DNA of 64,000 nucleotides from Anaerolineae bacterium (GTDB taxonomy: Bacteria; Chloroflexota; Anaerolineae; Aggregatilineales; Phototrophicaceae): positions 86,262-150,261 of the forward strand of contig JALHNT010000006.1 of assembly GCA_022843385.1 (NCBI GenBank), in the 5' to 3' direction. Numbering within the stretch: position 1 is the stretch's first letter; each line of letters opens with the position of its first letter. Below the pieces are notes generated by a model. It saw only the letters and a list, made by a program, of their open reading frames with translations, ran no database searches and was not told where the DNA came from. The position numbers and the translations under genes were made by a program. This document shows positions 23,701 through 31,710 of this stretch, one piece after another.

Positions 23701-25416
23701 ATGACGCCTGAAGCTGAACGCACAGAGGCCGGTGGCACAGAAGCCCCTGCCCGTACCCATTTCATTCGTGAGATCGTGGATGAGCATAACCGGAATGGTC
23801 GCTTCGGCCAGCGCGTCCATACCCGTTTTCCCCCGGAACCCAATGGCTACCTGCATATCGGTCACGCCAAGTCGATCTGCCTGAACTTCGGACTGGCGCA
23901 GGATTACGGCGGCAAGTGCAACCTGCGCTTTGACGATACCAACCCGATCAAGGAAGAGGTGGAATACGTCAACTCGATCATGGAGGATGTGAAGTGGTTG
24001 GGCTTCGACTGGGAAGACCGGTTGTTTTATGCCTCGGATTACTTTGACCAGCTCTATGAATGGGCGGTCAAGCTGATTAAAGACGGTAAAGCCTACGTTG
24101 ATGACCTGACGGCCGAGCAGATCCGTGAGCATCGCGGGACGCTGACGCAGCCCGGTAAAAACAGCCCCTTCCGCAACCGGTCGGTAGAAGAGAACCTCGA
24201 TCTGTTCGAGCGGATGAAGGCCGGTGAATTCCCCGATGGTTCGCGGGTGCTGCGTGCCAAGATCGACATGGCCTCACCCAACCTCAACCTGCGCGATCCG
24301 GTGTTGTATCGTATCCTTCACACCGAGCATCACCGCACCGGCGACAAGTGGTGCATCTACCCGATGTATGACTATGCACATGGGCAGTCAGACTCGATTG
24401 AGGGCATCACCCACTCGATCTGTACCCTGGAATTCGAGGATCACCGTCCGCTCTACGACTGGTTCATCCAGAATATCGGCATCTATGCCCCACAGCAGAT
24501 CGAGTTCGCCCGGCTCAACATCACCTACACCGTGTTGAGCAAGCGCAAGCTGATCCGGCTGGTGAAAGAGAACCACGTGCGTGGTTGGGATGACCCGCGT
24601 ATGCCGACCATCTCCGGCATGAGACGGCGCGGTTATACGCCGGAAGCGCTGCGCGACTTCTGCGATACCATTGGCGTCGCCCGCAACAACAACATGGTCG
24701 AGATCGCTCTGCTGGAATACTGTGTGCGCCAGGACCTCAACAAGCGGGCAGCGCGGGTGATGGGCGTGCTGCGTCCACTCAAGGTAGTGCTGACGAATTA
24801 CCCAGAAGGCCAGGTCGATGAACTGGATGCGGTGAACAACCCGGAAGACGCGGCGATGGGCACGCGCAAAGTCCCCTTCTCGAAGGTGCTGTACATCGAG
24901 CAGGAGGACTTCATGGAGAACCCGCCCAACAAGTTCTACCGCCTGGCACCAGGGCGCGAAGTCCGGCTGCGTTACGGCTACTTCATCAAGTGCGAGAGCG
25001 TGGTCAAGGACGCTGACGGCAACATCACCGAGCTGCACTGCACCTATGACCCGGCGACACGGGGGGGCGACGCGCCCGATGGCCGCAAGGTCAAGGCGAC
25101 GATTCACTGGGTTTCAGCGGCTCATGCCATCGACGCCGAAGTGCGGCTGTACAACCACCTGCTGACGGAAGCGACTCCCGAAGATGTTGAGGGCAAGGAC
25201 TTCATCGACACCATCAATCCACAGTCCCTGGAAGTGCTGACCCATTGCAAGATCGAGCCGAGCGTGGTCGGTGCCGCGCCGGGAACGCGCTATCAGTTCG
25301 AGCGCATGGGCTACTTCTGTGTTGACCCGGATTCGGGCGCGGATGGACTGGTCTTCAACCGCACCGTCACGCTCAAGGATGAATGGGCCAAGCTGCAAAA
25401 GAACGAAGCGCGCTGA
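23701..25416 (+). CDS. glnS: glutaminyl-tRNA synthetase
   Basis: About 571 residues. GlnRS hallmarks are [20 protein letters not shown] (HIGH motif), LRFDDTNP, and the KMSKS-type VLSKRK. These are followed by the GlnRS-specific C-terminal beta-barrel domains, for example [19 protein letters not shown]. It charges tRNA-Gln directly, so the transamidation route need not supply Gln-tRNA. GlnRS is uncommon outside proteobacteria, Deinococcus and a few other groups, and was spread by transfer (general knowledge). ATG 23701 is taken as the start; ATG 23674 is an alternative, and neither has a perfect ribosome-binding site. Confidence 0.95.
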   Translation: MTPEAERTEAGGTEAPARTHFIREIVDEHNRNGRFGQRVHTRFPPEPNGYLHIGHAKSICLNFGLAQDYGGKCNLRFDDTNPIKEEVEYVNSIMEDVKWLGFDWEDRLFYASDYFDQLYEWAVKLIKDGKAYVDDLTAEQIREHRGTLTQPGKNSPFRNRSVEENLDLFERMKAGEFPDGSRVLRAKIDMASPNLNLRDPVLYRILHTEHHRTGDKWCIYPMYDYAHGQSDSIEGITHSICTLEFEDHRPLYDWFIQNIGIYAPQQIEFARLNITYTVLSKRKLIRLVKENHVRGWDDPRMPTISGMRRRGYTPEALRDFCDTIGVARNNNMVEIALLEYCVRQDLNKRAARVMGVLRPLKVVLTNYPEGQVDELDAVNNPEDAAMGTRKVPFSKVLYIEQEDFMENPPNKFYRLAPGREVRLRYGYFIKCESVVKDADGNITELHCTYDPATRGGDAPDGRKVKATIHWVSAAHAIDAEVRLYNHLLTEATPEDVEGKDFIDTINPQSLEVLTHCKIEPSVVGAAPGTRYQFERMGYFCVDPDSGADGLVFNRTVTLKDEWAKLQKNEAR

Positions 25417-25427
25417 CCTTTATAACC

Positions 25428-25471
25428 CGAACCGGAGAATCCGTCGCCATCACAGCCGATTCTCCGGTTCG
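25428..25471. repeat. 14-bp perfect inverted repeat after glnS
   Basis: CGAACCGGAGAATC and GATTCTCCGGTTCG are separated by 16 bases. There is no U-run. It sits between the glnS stop and a TATAAT at 25474-25479 that precedes a small membrane-protein gene, so it could be an mRNA 3' stabiliser or an operator. Confidence 0.6.
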
Positions 25472-25473
25472 GC

Positions 25474-25479
25474 TATAAT
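25474..25479 (+). promoter_or_regulatory. -10 hexamer before small membrane protein
   Basis: A perfect TATAAT 30 bases before the ATG at 25509, without a clear -35. It lies directly behind the 14-bp inverted repeat, where a bound protein would control it (inference). Confidence 0.4.
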
Positions 25480-25508
25480 GGTCGTTGAAAGCAGAAGGGA
25501 TGCGATGG

Positions 25509-25736
25509 ATGAACAACTCACCACTGGACGGAAAGAAAATTGGGCGCGCCAGCATCGCCGGTTTCGGATTAGCCGGGCTGGGCATCGCCCTGTTCATCAT
25601 CTTGTGGGTGGTGCTGGGACAGGCCGGGTTTGAAACGCCGGCGCGTCTGTTCGCCGCCCTATGCATCCCACCAGCGGTGATCGCCGCCCTCATGGGAGTG
25701 TACATCCTGTTCGTTCGACCCAATCAAAACAAGTGA
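25509..25736 (+). CDS. small two-helix membrane protein
   Basis: About 75 residues starting MNNSPLDGKKIG, with two hydrophobic segments (AGLGIALFIILWVVLGQ and LCIPPAVIAALMGVYILFV) and a short charged tail. I do not recognise a named family. The start at 25509 is favoured by the AGAAGGG eleven bases upstream; ATG 25500 is an alternative. Monocistronic. Confidence 0.65.
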   Translation: MNNSPLDGKKIGRASIAGFGLAGLGIALFIILWVVLGQAGFETPARLFAALCIPPAVIAALMGVYILFVRPNQNK

Positions 25737-25836
25737 AAAGTGCTGAATGCTACGTTCAAAGTAGAAGAGTCCCATTCCGGGGTATCTGCCGGTTAGAGCG
25801 ACTCAATGACAAAGCACCTCCCCTTGCCAACTCGCC

Positions 25837-26703
25837 TCAGGCGAGATGAACCATTTCAGCACTGACATCCCACAGCTTACTGGCGACAGCCCGATCCGTT
25901 GCCTGGGGAGCCGGCTGGGACACTTTGCAATCCACGAAGTAACTCCCGCTGACGTTTTCCACGGCTGGTGAGGACGCCAGATAGATAGATGTTTCCGACC
26001 CTTTTTCCGCAGAACGGGCGACGAAAGGTACAACGGCCCGGATCACTTTCATGAGGAAGCCGGGATTGTCTTTTCCAAGTCCTGTGCTCACAAGACCGGG
26101 ATGCAAGGCATTGACGGTCACACCTGTTCCCGCGAGGCGCTGAGCCAGCTCGATGGTAAAGAGGATGTTCGCCAACTTGGAATTGCCATAAGGGGCGGTG
26201 CTGGAAAACGAGCGTTCCCCCTGAAGGTTATCGAATTCGATTTTGCCGCTGGCATGCGCGCCTGATGAAACATTGATGATCCGCGCTGATGCGCTGGCCT
26301 TGATGGTATCGAGCAGGAGGTTCGTCAGCAGAAAATAGGCGAGGTGATTGAGGGCAAAGGTCATTTCGATACCATCCACACTGAGCTGGCGTGTCATGAA
26401 TATTCCGCCAGCGTTGTTCAGCAGAACATGCAGATGGGCATGTTTACCCTTGAAGTCACTCGCCAGGCGGCGAACATCCTGCTGGGACGACAAATCCGCC
26501 AACAATGAGTCCACGTTGACGTTGCCGGTTGCCAGGCGAATTTCTTCCACAACCTGATGGGTCTTCTCGGCACTGCGCCCGACGATCACGACCGTTGCCC
26601 CCATGCGGGCGAGTTCCAGGGCGGTAGCTTTGCCGATGCCATTCGTACCGCCGGTTATGAGGCAGGTTTTCCCTTGCATGTGTGTCATCAGTCCTCGCTT
26701 CAT
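25837..26703 (-). CDS. short-chain dehydrogenase/reductase (retinol dehydrogenase-like)
   Basis: 288 residues with a Rossmann-fold classical SDR pattern: cofactor motif ITGGTNGIGKA, LLNNAGG, catalytic Ser in INVSSGAHA and the Tyr/Lys pair YGNSK. A basic Arg after beta-2 (VGRSAEK) hints at NADP(H). It most resembles the retinol dehydrogenase/WWOX-type SDRs, a broad group, so the substrate is unknown. Start could be 26703 or 26688 (MTHMQGK, preceded closely by GAGGA). It is flanked downstream by the small membrane protein (convergent) and upstream by a gene-free repeat region. Confidence 0.88.
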   Translation of the reverse strand: MKRGLMTHMQGKTCLITGGTNGIGKATALELARMGATVVIVGRSAEKTHQVVEEIRLATGNVNVDSLLADLSSQQDVRRLASDFKGKHAHLHVLLNNAGGIFMTRQLSVDGIEMTFALNHLAYFLLTNLLLDTIKASASARIINVSSGAHASGKIEFDNLQGERSFSSTAPYGNSKLANILFTIELAQRLAGTGVTVNALHPGLVSTGLGKDNPGFLMKVIRAVVPFVARSAEKGSETSIYLASSPAVENVSGSYFVDCKVSQPAPQATDRAVASKLWDVSAEMVHLA

Positions 26704-27570
26704 TCACTTCACGTCATCACATCGCGCGCTAACTGTAGCACAAAGTGGTGGACGATTTGGGAAGCGGAGGGTAGGACGCACTCTTATCCTCGCCCTTTCA
26801 TGACCGTGAAGCACAGGCCGGATTTTGATTCACACGATTCGTCAGATTCGTCAGATTCGCATCACTCCTTTTTCGATTCGTGAATCAGTCATCAGTCGAT
26901 AGTCGTCAGAAAAGACGCTCAGGTGTTTGTGTTGCTGATTGACCATACCCCCCTTTGCTGCTGAATTTGCTGTTTGAGGCCATCCGCTACCGACTGGTGA
27001 CAACAGACTACGGGTGCAACCCCGATTTTGTGTCGTCGTCGTCGGACAGACACCGACAGAACGACAAAGACAGAAAGACCAACACAGAGGACACAGAGAA
27101 CACAGAGAGAAATCAGAGCAAAACTGCGTAAAATTCTGCAAATGCGGCAACTGCAAAAGCTCCTTTTTTGTAGTTTGTGCAGAATAACTTTCAGCCTTCA
27201 GCTATCAGCGTTCAGCAAAAGACGAACACAGAGCACATTGCGAGTCTTTCACTTTGAACTTAGCACTCAGCACTTTCAACTCCTCGACTCCTTTGCCGCC
27301 GGCGGATCGGATTTGCGGTGGCGGAACGACGGGAGCGATCCGCCGCCAAGAAGAATAAGACTTGACCACAGAGGCGCAGAGGACACCGAGAGAAAGCAGA
27401 GGTCTTTCACTTTCAACTCAGCACTCAGCACTTTCAACTCAAAGAGTCGTCAAAGTCAAAAGTGCATTTTGTGAACATTTCGGTCAGTAACGAGTGACGA
27501 GTGACGAGCAATGAGTCTTTCCTCTATTGACTATCGACTGACGACTGTTGACTGACGACTTCCTGCCCTC
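26704..27570. repeat. gene-free mosaic repeat region, locus 2
   Basis: No credible gene. It contains tandem ATTCGTCAG units (26837-26859) and the same modules as 7487-7930 in opposite orientation. These are the CGTCGTCGTCGG/TTTTGTGTCG block (27014-27047), CACAGAGGACACAGAG (27081-27119 and again 27363-27408), TTCTGCAAATGCGGCAACTG (27133-27153), the GCCGCCGGCGG/TTGCGGTGGCGG block (27293-27335), and GTCGTCAAAGTCAAAAGTGC (27447-27466). Runs of CACTCAGCACTTTC- and TGACTGACGACT-type units fill the gaps. The promoter-like element copy 2 points into this region. Confidence 0.7.
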
Positions 27571-27728
27571 AGAATACGCCCACTTTCCCCATTACGGGTG
27601 AACTTTTGGTAAACTTTTTGGTACGACTTAGTGCGAGTCGGCGCTAACCATTTTGCGGGAGCGCGAGGGTTAAGGCCGTCGGCGGGAGGTTAGAGAACGG
27701 TTGGGAAAAATCGGGGTTGAGGGAGCGA
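27571..27728 (-). promoter_or_regulatory. repeat-type promoter element, copy 2
   Basis: Minus-strand copy of the element at 5190-5338. The direct repeats GTTTACC (27614-27608) and GTTCACC (27603-27597) are 11 nt apart, and CCCGTAA is followed after exactly 15 bases by TATTCT (27576-27571). Upstream AACC boxes 11 nt apart are also kept. No gene lies downstream on this strand, only mosaic repeats, so this copy looks like a promoter that has lost its gene. Confidence 0.6.
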
Positions 27729-27816
27729 TATTGGACATGATGAATTGCGACACGCTCAGGCCGTTTCGATGGCAGTCGCCGTCCATGCCTGTTGATACAT
27801 CAGAAATGAGGACATC

Positions 27817-28437
27817 GTGACGACAGAAAAATCGAGACCAAGCCCTTTTAAGGTCATGGAAGATCGCGTGGCACAGGCATTGGGATTGAAGGCGTTTTCA
27901 GCTCAGGTCATGCATTCACTCTGGAATAGTGAACGATCAGAATTTGATCAGGCTCACGCTGAATATCTCTGGTCAGTTCGGCTTGCCGGTCACTGGAAAG
28001 ATATTGTGACATTAGCCGTTGGTAAATTTAGGACAGCTCAAGAACGGGAGACCAAACTGCTGGCCGCTGTACTTCTGGGTATTCATTGTAAGCCTATGGG
28101 AATAGTCGATATTTCTCATATGAATGATCCGGTCAAAACGGCTTTGCAGCGGATGAATCTCATCGCGACTGATCGTCGAGCGTTTGGTGGTGATGCCAAT
28201 GATTGGCCGATACTTAATGTGTCTATCGCAACACCTGGCGGATACAGCTACATCAAATATCACCGAGGTGATATGGAAGATGAAAGCTGGATTCGATTGA
28301 GAGATGTTACGATCCAAATGGTTTCTGATGTAAAGCCTCTTTATCATCGCCCTGAGCTTGATGAGCTTTTTGCTCTCGGGATACGTGATTGGCCTGAGAT
28401 GAGCCGGATCTGTAGAGAGCGAGGGGAGTATAGGTGA
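27817..28437 (+). CDS. orphan protein, paralogue A of a tandem pair
   Basis: 206 residues from GTG 27817 (AGGAC upstream). I do not recognise the family. It is soluble, with no signal peptide or membrane segment. It shares clear blocks with the next gene: VDISHMNDPVKTALQRMNLI versus VDTSHIEDRVLPALQGINLI, and a C-terminal IRLRD...PLYHRPELDELFALGI versus IRLRD...PLYHNPVLDAFFAQGI. It lies beside the mosaic repeat region. It could be part of an acquired accessory unit; function cannot be inferred. Confidence 0.7.
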   Translation: MTTEKSRPSPFKVMEDRVAQALGLKAFSAQVMHSLWNSERSEFDQAHAEYLWSVRLAGHWKDIVTLAVGKFRTAQERETKLLAAVLLGIHCKPMGIVDISHMNDPVKTALQRMNLIATDRRAFGGDANDWPILNVSIATPGGYSYIKYHRGDMEDESWIRLRDVTIQMVSDVKPLYHRPELDELFALGIRDWPEMSRICRERGEYR

Positions 28438-28548
28438 TCAATTCTCTCCTTGACGAATGCATAATGATCCTCAGACGGTCGCTTATCAGACTGAAGTCAT
28501 TGAGACCGTATGGTTTGGGATTATTGAATAGTTCGGAGGCTTACCGCA

Positions 28549-29076
28549 ATGGCGATCTTGCTTGACACACTGTTCGACTACACGGACTCGATCAAGGCTT
28601 CAGTGAAGCAGGCGTTAAATGTTAATCTTATATATATTGATGGATATGTTTGGATTGTAACACTCAGTGATTACTGGCAAATGGGGAAAGTGACGCTGGC
28701 CGTTAACGGATCCCGTACACCTTATCCTGACAATCAGACCGATACACAACGGGCTGCCATTCTGATCGATGAATGTGACGGTTTGGGATATGTTGATACC
28801 TCTCACATAGAAGATCGTGTCTTGCCAGCCTTACAGGGCATCAACCTGATTGTGGATGAATATGAAACAATCACCACTACCGTGAACCCCCGAATCAATC
28901 TATGGATTGATGCCAAGCATGGCACACGGGAGGTCGCGTTTGAGCTGGGTGGGGTAAGTGACGCGAGTTTGATTCGGTTGCGCGATGCTGTTCTTGCCAT
29001 GATTCGGGATGTGTATCCCTTGTACCACAATCCTGTGCTGGATGCGTTTTTCGCGCAGGGGATCATTGCGGGCTAA
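28549..29076 (+). CDS. orphan protein, paralogue B of a tandem pair
   Basis: 175 residues from ATG 28549 with GGAGG nine bases upstream. It is homologous over most of its length to the gene at 27817 (see the shared VDTSH and PLYH blocks), which indicates duplication followed by strong divergence. A 111 bp gap separates the pair. It is soluble, with no recognisable catalytic motif. Conservation of the His in DxSH and of the C-terminal PLYHxPxLDxxFAxGI suggests a maintained fold or interaction surface. Confidence 0.7.
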   Translation: MAILLDTLFDYTDSIKASVKQALNVNLIYIDGYVWIVTLSDYWQMGKVTLAVNGSRTPYPDNQTDTQRAAILIDECDGLGYVDTSHIEDRVLPALQGINLIVDEYETITTTVNPRINLWIDAKHGTREVAFELGGVSDASLIRLRDAVLAMIRDVYPLYHNPVLDAFFAQGIIAG

Positions 29077-29136
29077 TCAACGGTAGAGTCGGCAGTTGGA
29101 ATCAATTGACCGCCAACACCCACACGCGAATAGAAA

Positions 29137-29832
29137 TCAGGCCGGTTTCCGCAGGCGCAGCACCAGCACCACCGGCGTCCCCTGCGCCGTCGCCGCGCTG
29201 GCGAAGCGCACTGTCGTGTCCAGGCCGAGCCGGGGTTCCAGCACCGCCTCGATCACCAGACCGGCAGCCCCCGCCGCGCTGTGATAATCAGCATAGAGAT
29301 GAACATGATGCTCAACCGCATAGGTGCGGCCATCGGGGGCGGTGAAGGTGCGGCGCTGACCGTTGAGGAAGATGAAGGGGTGAAAGTCGCTGATGAGCGC
29401 CCAACCACCAGGACGCAAGACGCGGCTGATTTCGGCGAGGCTGGCGATGAGCGATGGCAGATGACCGAGCGCCAGACCGCAGATCACGCCATCGACACAG
29501 GCTGGGGGCAGCGGCAGCGCTTCGGATGTTGCCAGGGCGCGTTCGACCAGCCGGTTATGGTGGAGCATGGCCGGGCTGTTGTCGAGGGCGACGACCTGCG
29601 ATGCTCCCTGCTCCAGCGCCAGTTGTCCATAGCGCCCGGTGCCGGAGGCCAGATCAACGATGCGCTGCCCGGAAAGCGCCGGCAGCAGACTGAGCATGGC
29701 GGCCTCTTCGGCCTGCATCAGGGCGTTGTGGGCATGAGGGGGATAGGCAGCCGCCCAGCGCTCATAAGCCGAGAGGCTGGAGAGGGTGGACACATTTGGA
29801 GCCGGCCAGAGACGACGCAGGAGTTTATGCAT
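29137..29832 (-). CDS. class I SAM-dependent methyltransferase
   Basis: About 231 residues with a Rossmann methyltransferase fold: motif I VDLASGTGRYG, acidic loop LDNSPAML, LALGHLPSL and RVLRPGGWALISDFHPF (Methyltransf_11 type). The substrate is unknown. It is the third gene of a tight minus-strand operon after a radical SAM gene and a membrane-protein gene. Its ATG shares one base with the preceding stop (TGATG), so translation is probably coupled. Joint action of a radical SAM enzyme and a methyltransferase suggests modification of a small molecule or peptide (inference). Confidence 0.85.
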   Translation of the reverse strand: MHKLLRRLWPAPNVSTLSSLSAYERWAAAYPPHAHNALMQAEEAAMLSLLPALSGQRIVDLASGTGRYGQLALEQGASQVVALDNSPAMLHHNRLVERALATSEALPLPPACVDGVICGLALGHLPSLIASLAEISRVLRPGGWALISDFHPFIFLNGQRRTFTAPDGRTYAVEHHVHLYADYHSAAGAAGLVIEAVLEPRLGLDTTVRFASAATAQGTPVVLVLRLRKPA

Positions 29833-30383
29833 CACGTCACCCAGTCATCGCGGAACATGTAACCGGCGTCGCGGATCGGACCAGCCTCATCAACTTCCTC
29901 GCGGATCGTCCCCATGATGACAAAGTCAGCCCAGATGAAGAACAACTTATCGCTGCTGTTGTAGGTCAGGCGCGTCCGAAACGGGAGCAGCAACCACATA
30001 TAGGCGATGCGGCGGCGTTCGTAGCGGGTGGTGCGTTCGCGCAGCTCGTGATACCACAGCGGAAAAGGCACCAGTCGGTTGTGCAGCCGTTCGGTCTGCT
30101 CGTAGTAGTTGTAGGCCATCGCGGCGATGAAGGCCAGGATGAAGCCGATGAAAGACAGGACAAAGGAGAACTGACTGTAGCGCGATACCCATAAGCCGCC
30201 AGAGAACATGAAGATCGATAACCAGGTCAGGAAGGGCAGCGCCACCAGATACGGTCTTTCGCTGGGGCCGTACTGCTCAAAGGTACGCAGCAGCGGCTCC
30301 TTGAGCAGACCCAGCATCACCAGGGTTGAACGGAGCAGGAAGAAGAAGCTGGCAGCCGTCACCAGGATCAACAGGGCATTCAT
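29832..30383 (-). CDS. membrane protein of the radical SAM operon
   Basis: 183 residues. Three to four hydrophobic segments lie in the first 95 residues (LLILVTAASFFFLLRST, LPFLTWLSIFMFSGGLW, FVLSFIGFILAFIAAMAY). A basic, aromatic-rich cytoplasmic region follows. I do not recognise the family. It begins three bases after the stop of the radical SAM gene and overlaps the methyltransferase start. The context points to a membrane-bound partner of the two enzymes. Confidence 0.75.
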   Translation of the reverse strand: MNALLILVTAASFFFLLRSTLVMLGLLKEPLLRTFEQYGPSERPYLVALPFLTWLSIFMFSGGLWVSRYSQFSFVLSFIGFILAFIAAMAYNYYEQTERLHNRLVPFPLWYHELRERTTRYERRRIAYMWLLLPFRTRLTYNSSDKLFFIWADFVIMGTIREEVDEAGPIRDAGYMFRDDWVT

Positions 30384-30386
30384 ACC

Positions 30387-31436
30387 TCACATCCTCAACA
30401 AGGCGCGCGGCCCTTTGTAGAGCGGGCAGACGCAGCGCTCACACTCGGCCCGCTGTCCGGTGCGATACTGCTGGCGCAGGGAGAGCGCCGCCGAACGATT
30501 GATGGCCTGGCGCAGGGTATCGCCGCTGGCTAACTGCCCCATGGCCGGCAGGAAGTAACAGGGACGCAGTGTGCCATCGACTTCGATGACCACCGAGATA
30601 TGGGGCGAGTTGCAGCGTGGACGCGGGAACCCGGCAGCGCCATTGATGGCAGCGAAATAATCGACCATGAGGCGGAGCTTGTCGGGCGACTCGGCGATCA
30701 GCCCGCTGGCGAAATCCGGGGCGAAGCGCGTCACCATCTCCTCGACGATGCCCCCGAATTCCTGTACCTCATCTGGCGAGAGCGCGTTGGAGACCGCTGG
30801 CGCCGCAGACCCCAGCACCGGCAGGCTGGCATCAGCCGCGAAGCGCGGGCCAAAGGCATATTCATTGCTGACATCGACCGTGAGGAAGCTGATGCGATTG
30901 ACCCCGGCGGCTTTGGCGGCCTCGACGATCAGCGGCAGTTGGCGGAAGTTGGAGCGCTGGATGGTGGTTCGGGTAGCAACCGGCAGCCCACGTTCCCGCG
31001 CCGCGCCAATGCCCTCCATCACCAGGTCAAAGGCATCCACCCCGCGAATGGCATCATACGTCGGTGCATCGCCACCATCGAGGCTGACGATCACCTCATC
31101 GACATTGCCGACCAGATCATCGGCCTGTTTACGCAGCAGCAGCCCATTGGTCAACAGCATGACAAATGTGTTCTCGTCACGGAAGCGGCGGGCAATCTGC
31201 GGCCACTGCGGATGCTGCATGGCCTCGCCTCCGCTCAACAGCACCCAGCGCACCTGAAGCTCACGGAAGTCACGGGCGATCTGCTCCACCCGTTCCAGGC
31301 TCATGTTGCGGCGCGGGCTGCGCCAGATGTCGCATGTGACGCAGCGGCTGTTGCAGCCATCGGTCAGGTAGAGGACGACCAGCGGCAGGGTGTGCAGCCG
31401 ATCACTGACGAGATTCAGCAGGTGTTTGGGTTTCAT
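30387..31436 (-). CDS. radical SAM protein with SPASM-like C-terminus
   Basis: About 349 residues. The [4Fe-4S]/SAM motif CNSRCVTC (CxxxCxxC) lies near residue 30 in YLTDGCNSRCVTC, followed by the GGE motif LSGGEAMQHP and LTNGLLL. Further cysteines near the C-terminus (RPRCNSPH, RPCYF, CERCVC) suggest an auxiliary cluster of SPASM/Twitch type. Such enzymes often modify peptides or cofactors, or belong to the broad MoaA/heme-maturation-like group. The start at 31436 is supported by a promoter whose predicted transcription start falls on the ATG. First gene of a three-gene operon. Confidence 0.88.
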   Translation of the reverse strand: MKPKHLLNLVSDRLHTLPLVVLYLTDGCNSRCVTCDIWRSPRRNMSLERVEQIARDFRELQVRWVLLSGGEAMQHPQWPQIARRFRDENTFVMLLTNGLLLRKQADDLVGNVDEVIVSLDGGDAPTYDAIRGVDAFDLVMEGIGAARERGLPVATRTTIQRSNFRQLPLIVEAAKAAGVNRISFLTVDVSNEYAFGPRFAADASLPVLGSAAPAVSNALSPDEVQEFGGIVEEMVTRFAPDFASGLIAESPDKLRLMVDYFAAINGAAGFPRPRCNSPHISVVIEVDGTLRPCYFLPAMGQLASGDTLRQAINRSAALSLRQQYRTGQRAECERCVCPLYKGPRALLRM

Positions 31437-31442
31437 GATCTC

Positions 31443-31472
31443 AGTATAATCCGCCTGAAACCCGGATTGCAA
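31443..31472 (-). promoter_or_regulatory. promoter of the radical SAM operon, probably leaderless
   Basis: On the minus strand, TTGCAA (31472-31467), an 18-base spacer and TATACT (31448-31443). The expected start point, about seven bases on, is the A of the ATG at 31436, so the mRNA is probably leaderless. No ribosome-binding site is visible. Confidence 0.6.
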
Positions 31473-31529
31473 CAGAAATCAGCCGTGGGGGTGCCATACA
31501 AGGTTTTGGGTAGCAGGACAATCAATTGA

Positions 31530-31598
31530 CCTCACCCCCGTCTCACTGCGTTCGACTCCCCCTCTCCAATGGATTGGAGAGGGGGCTGGGGGGTGAGG
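31530..31598. repeat. REP/MITE-like palindrome with CCTCACCCCC ends
   Basis: CCTCACCCCC at the left and GGGGGGTGAGG at the right flank an inner hairpin CCCCCTCTCCAAT/ATTGGAGAGGGGG. Same family style as the repeats at 46315 and 48367. It lies in the 274 bp gap between the divergent radical SAM and AlbA-like genes. The rest of that gap shows a -35-like TTGGGA and little else. Confidence 0.65.
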
Positions 31599-31710
31599 TT
31601 GCTTGTCTGTAACCAGGCCGCACAATGCTCTACCATTGATTGGGACAATCCATGTTAGAATAGCGAAATGATTATTCATACTGAGCGCTCTATGTATCCC
31701 GTAAGTCACT

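Noticed and set aside
27028..27474. 148-codon frame in the second mosaic region
   Set aside because: It is built from CACAGAGG- and CACTCAGCAC-type low-complexity units; the product is biased and unlike any protein.
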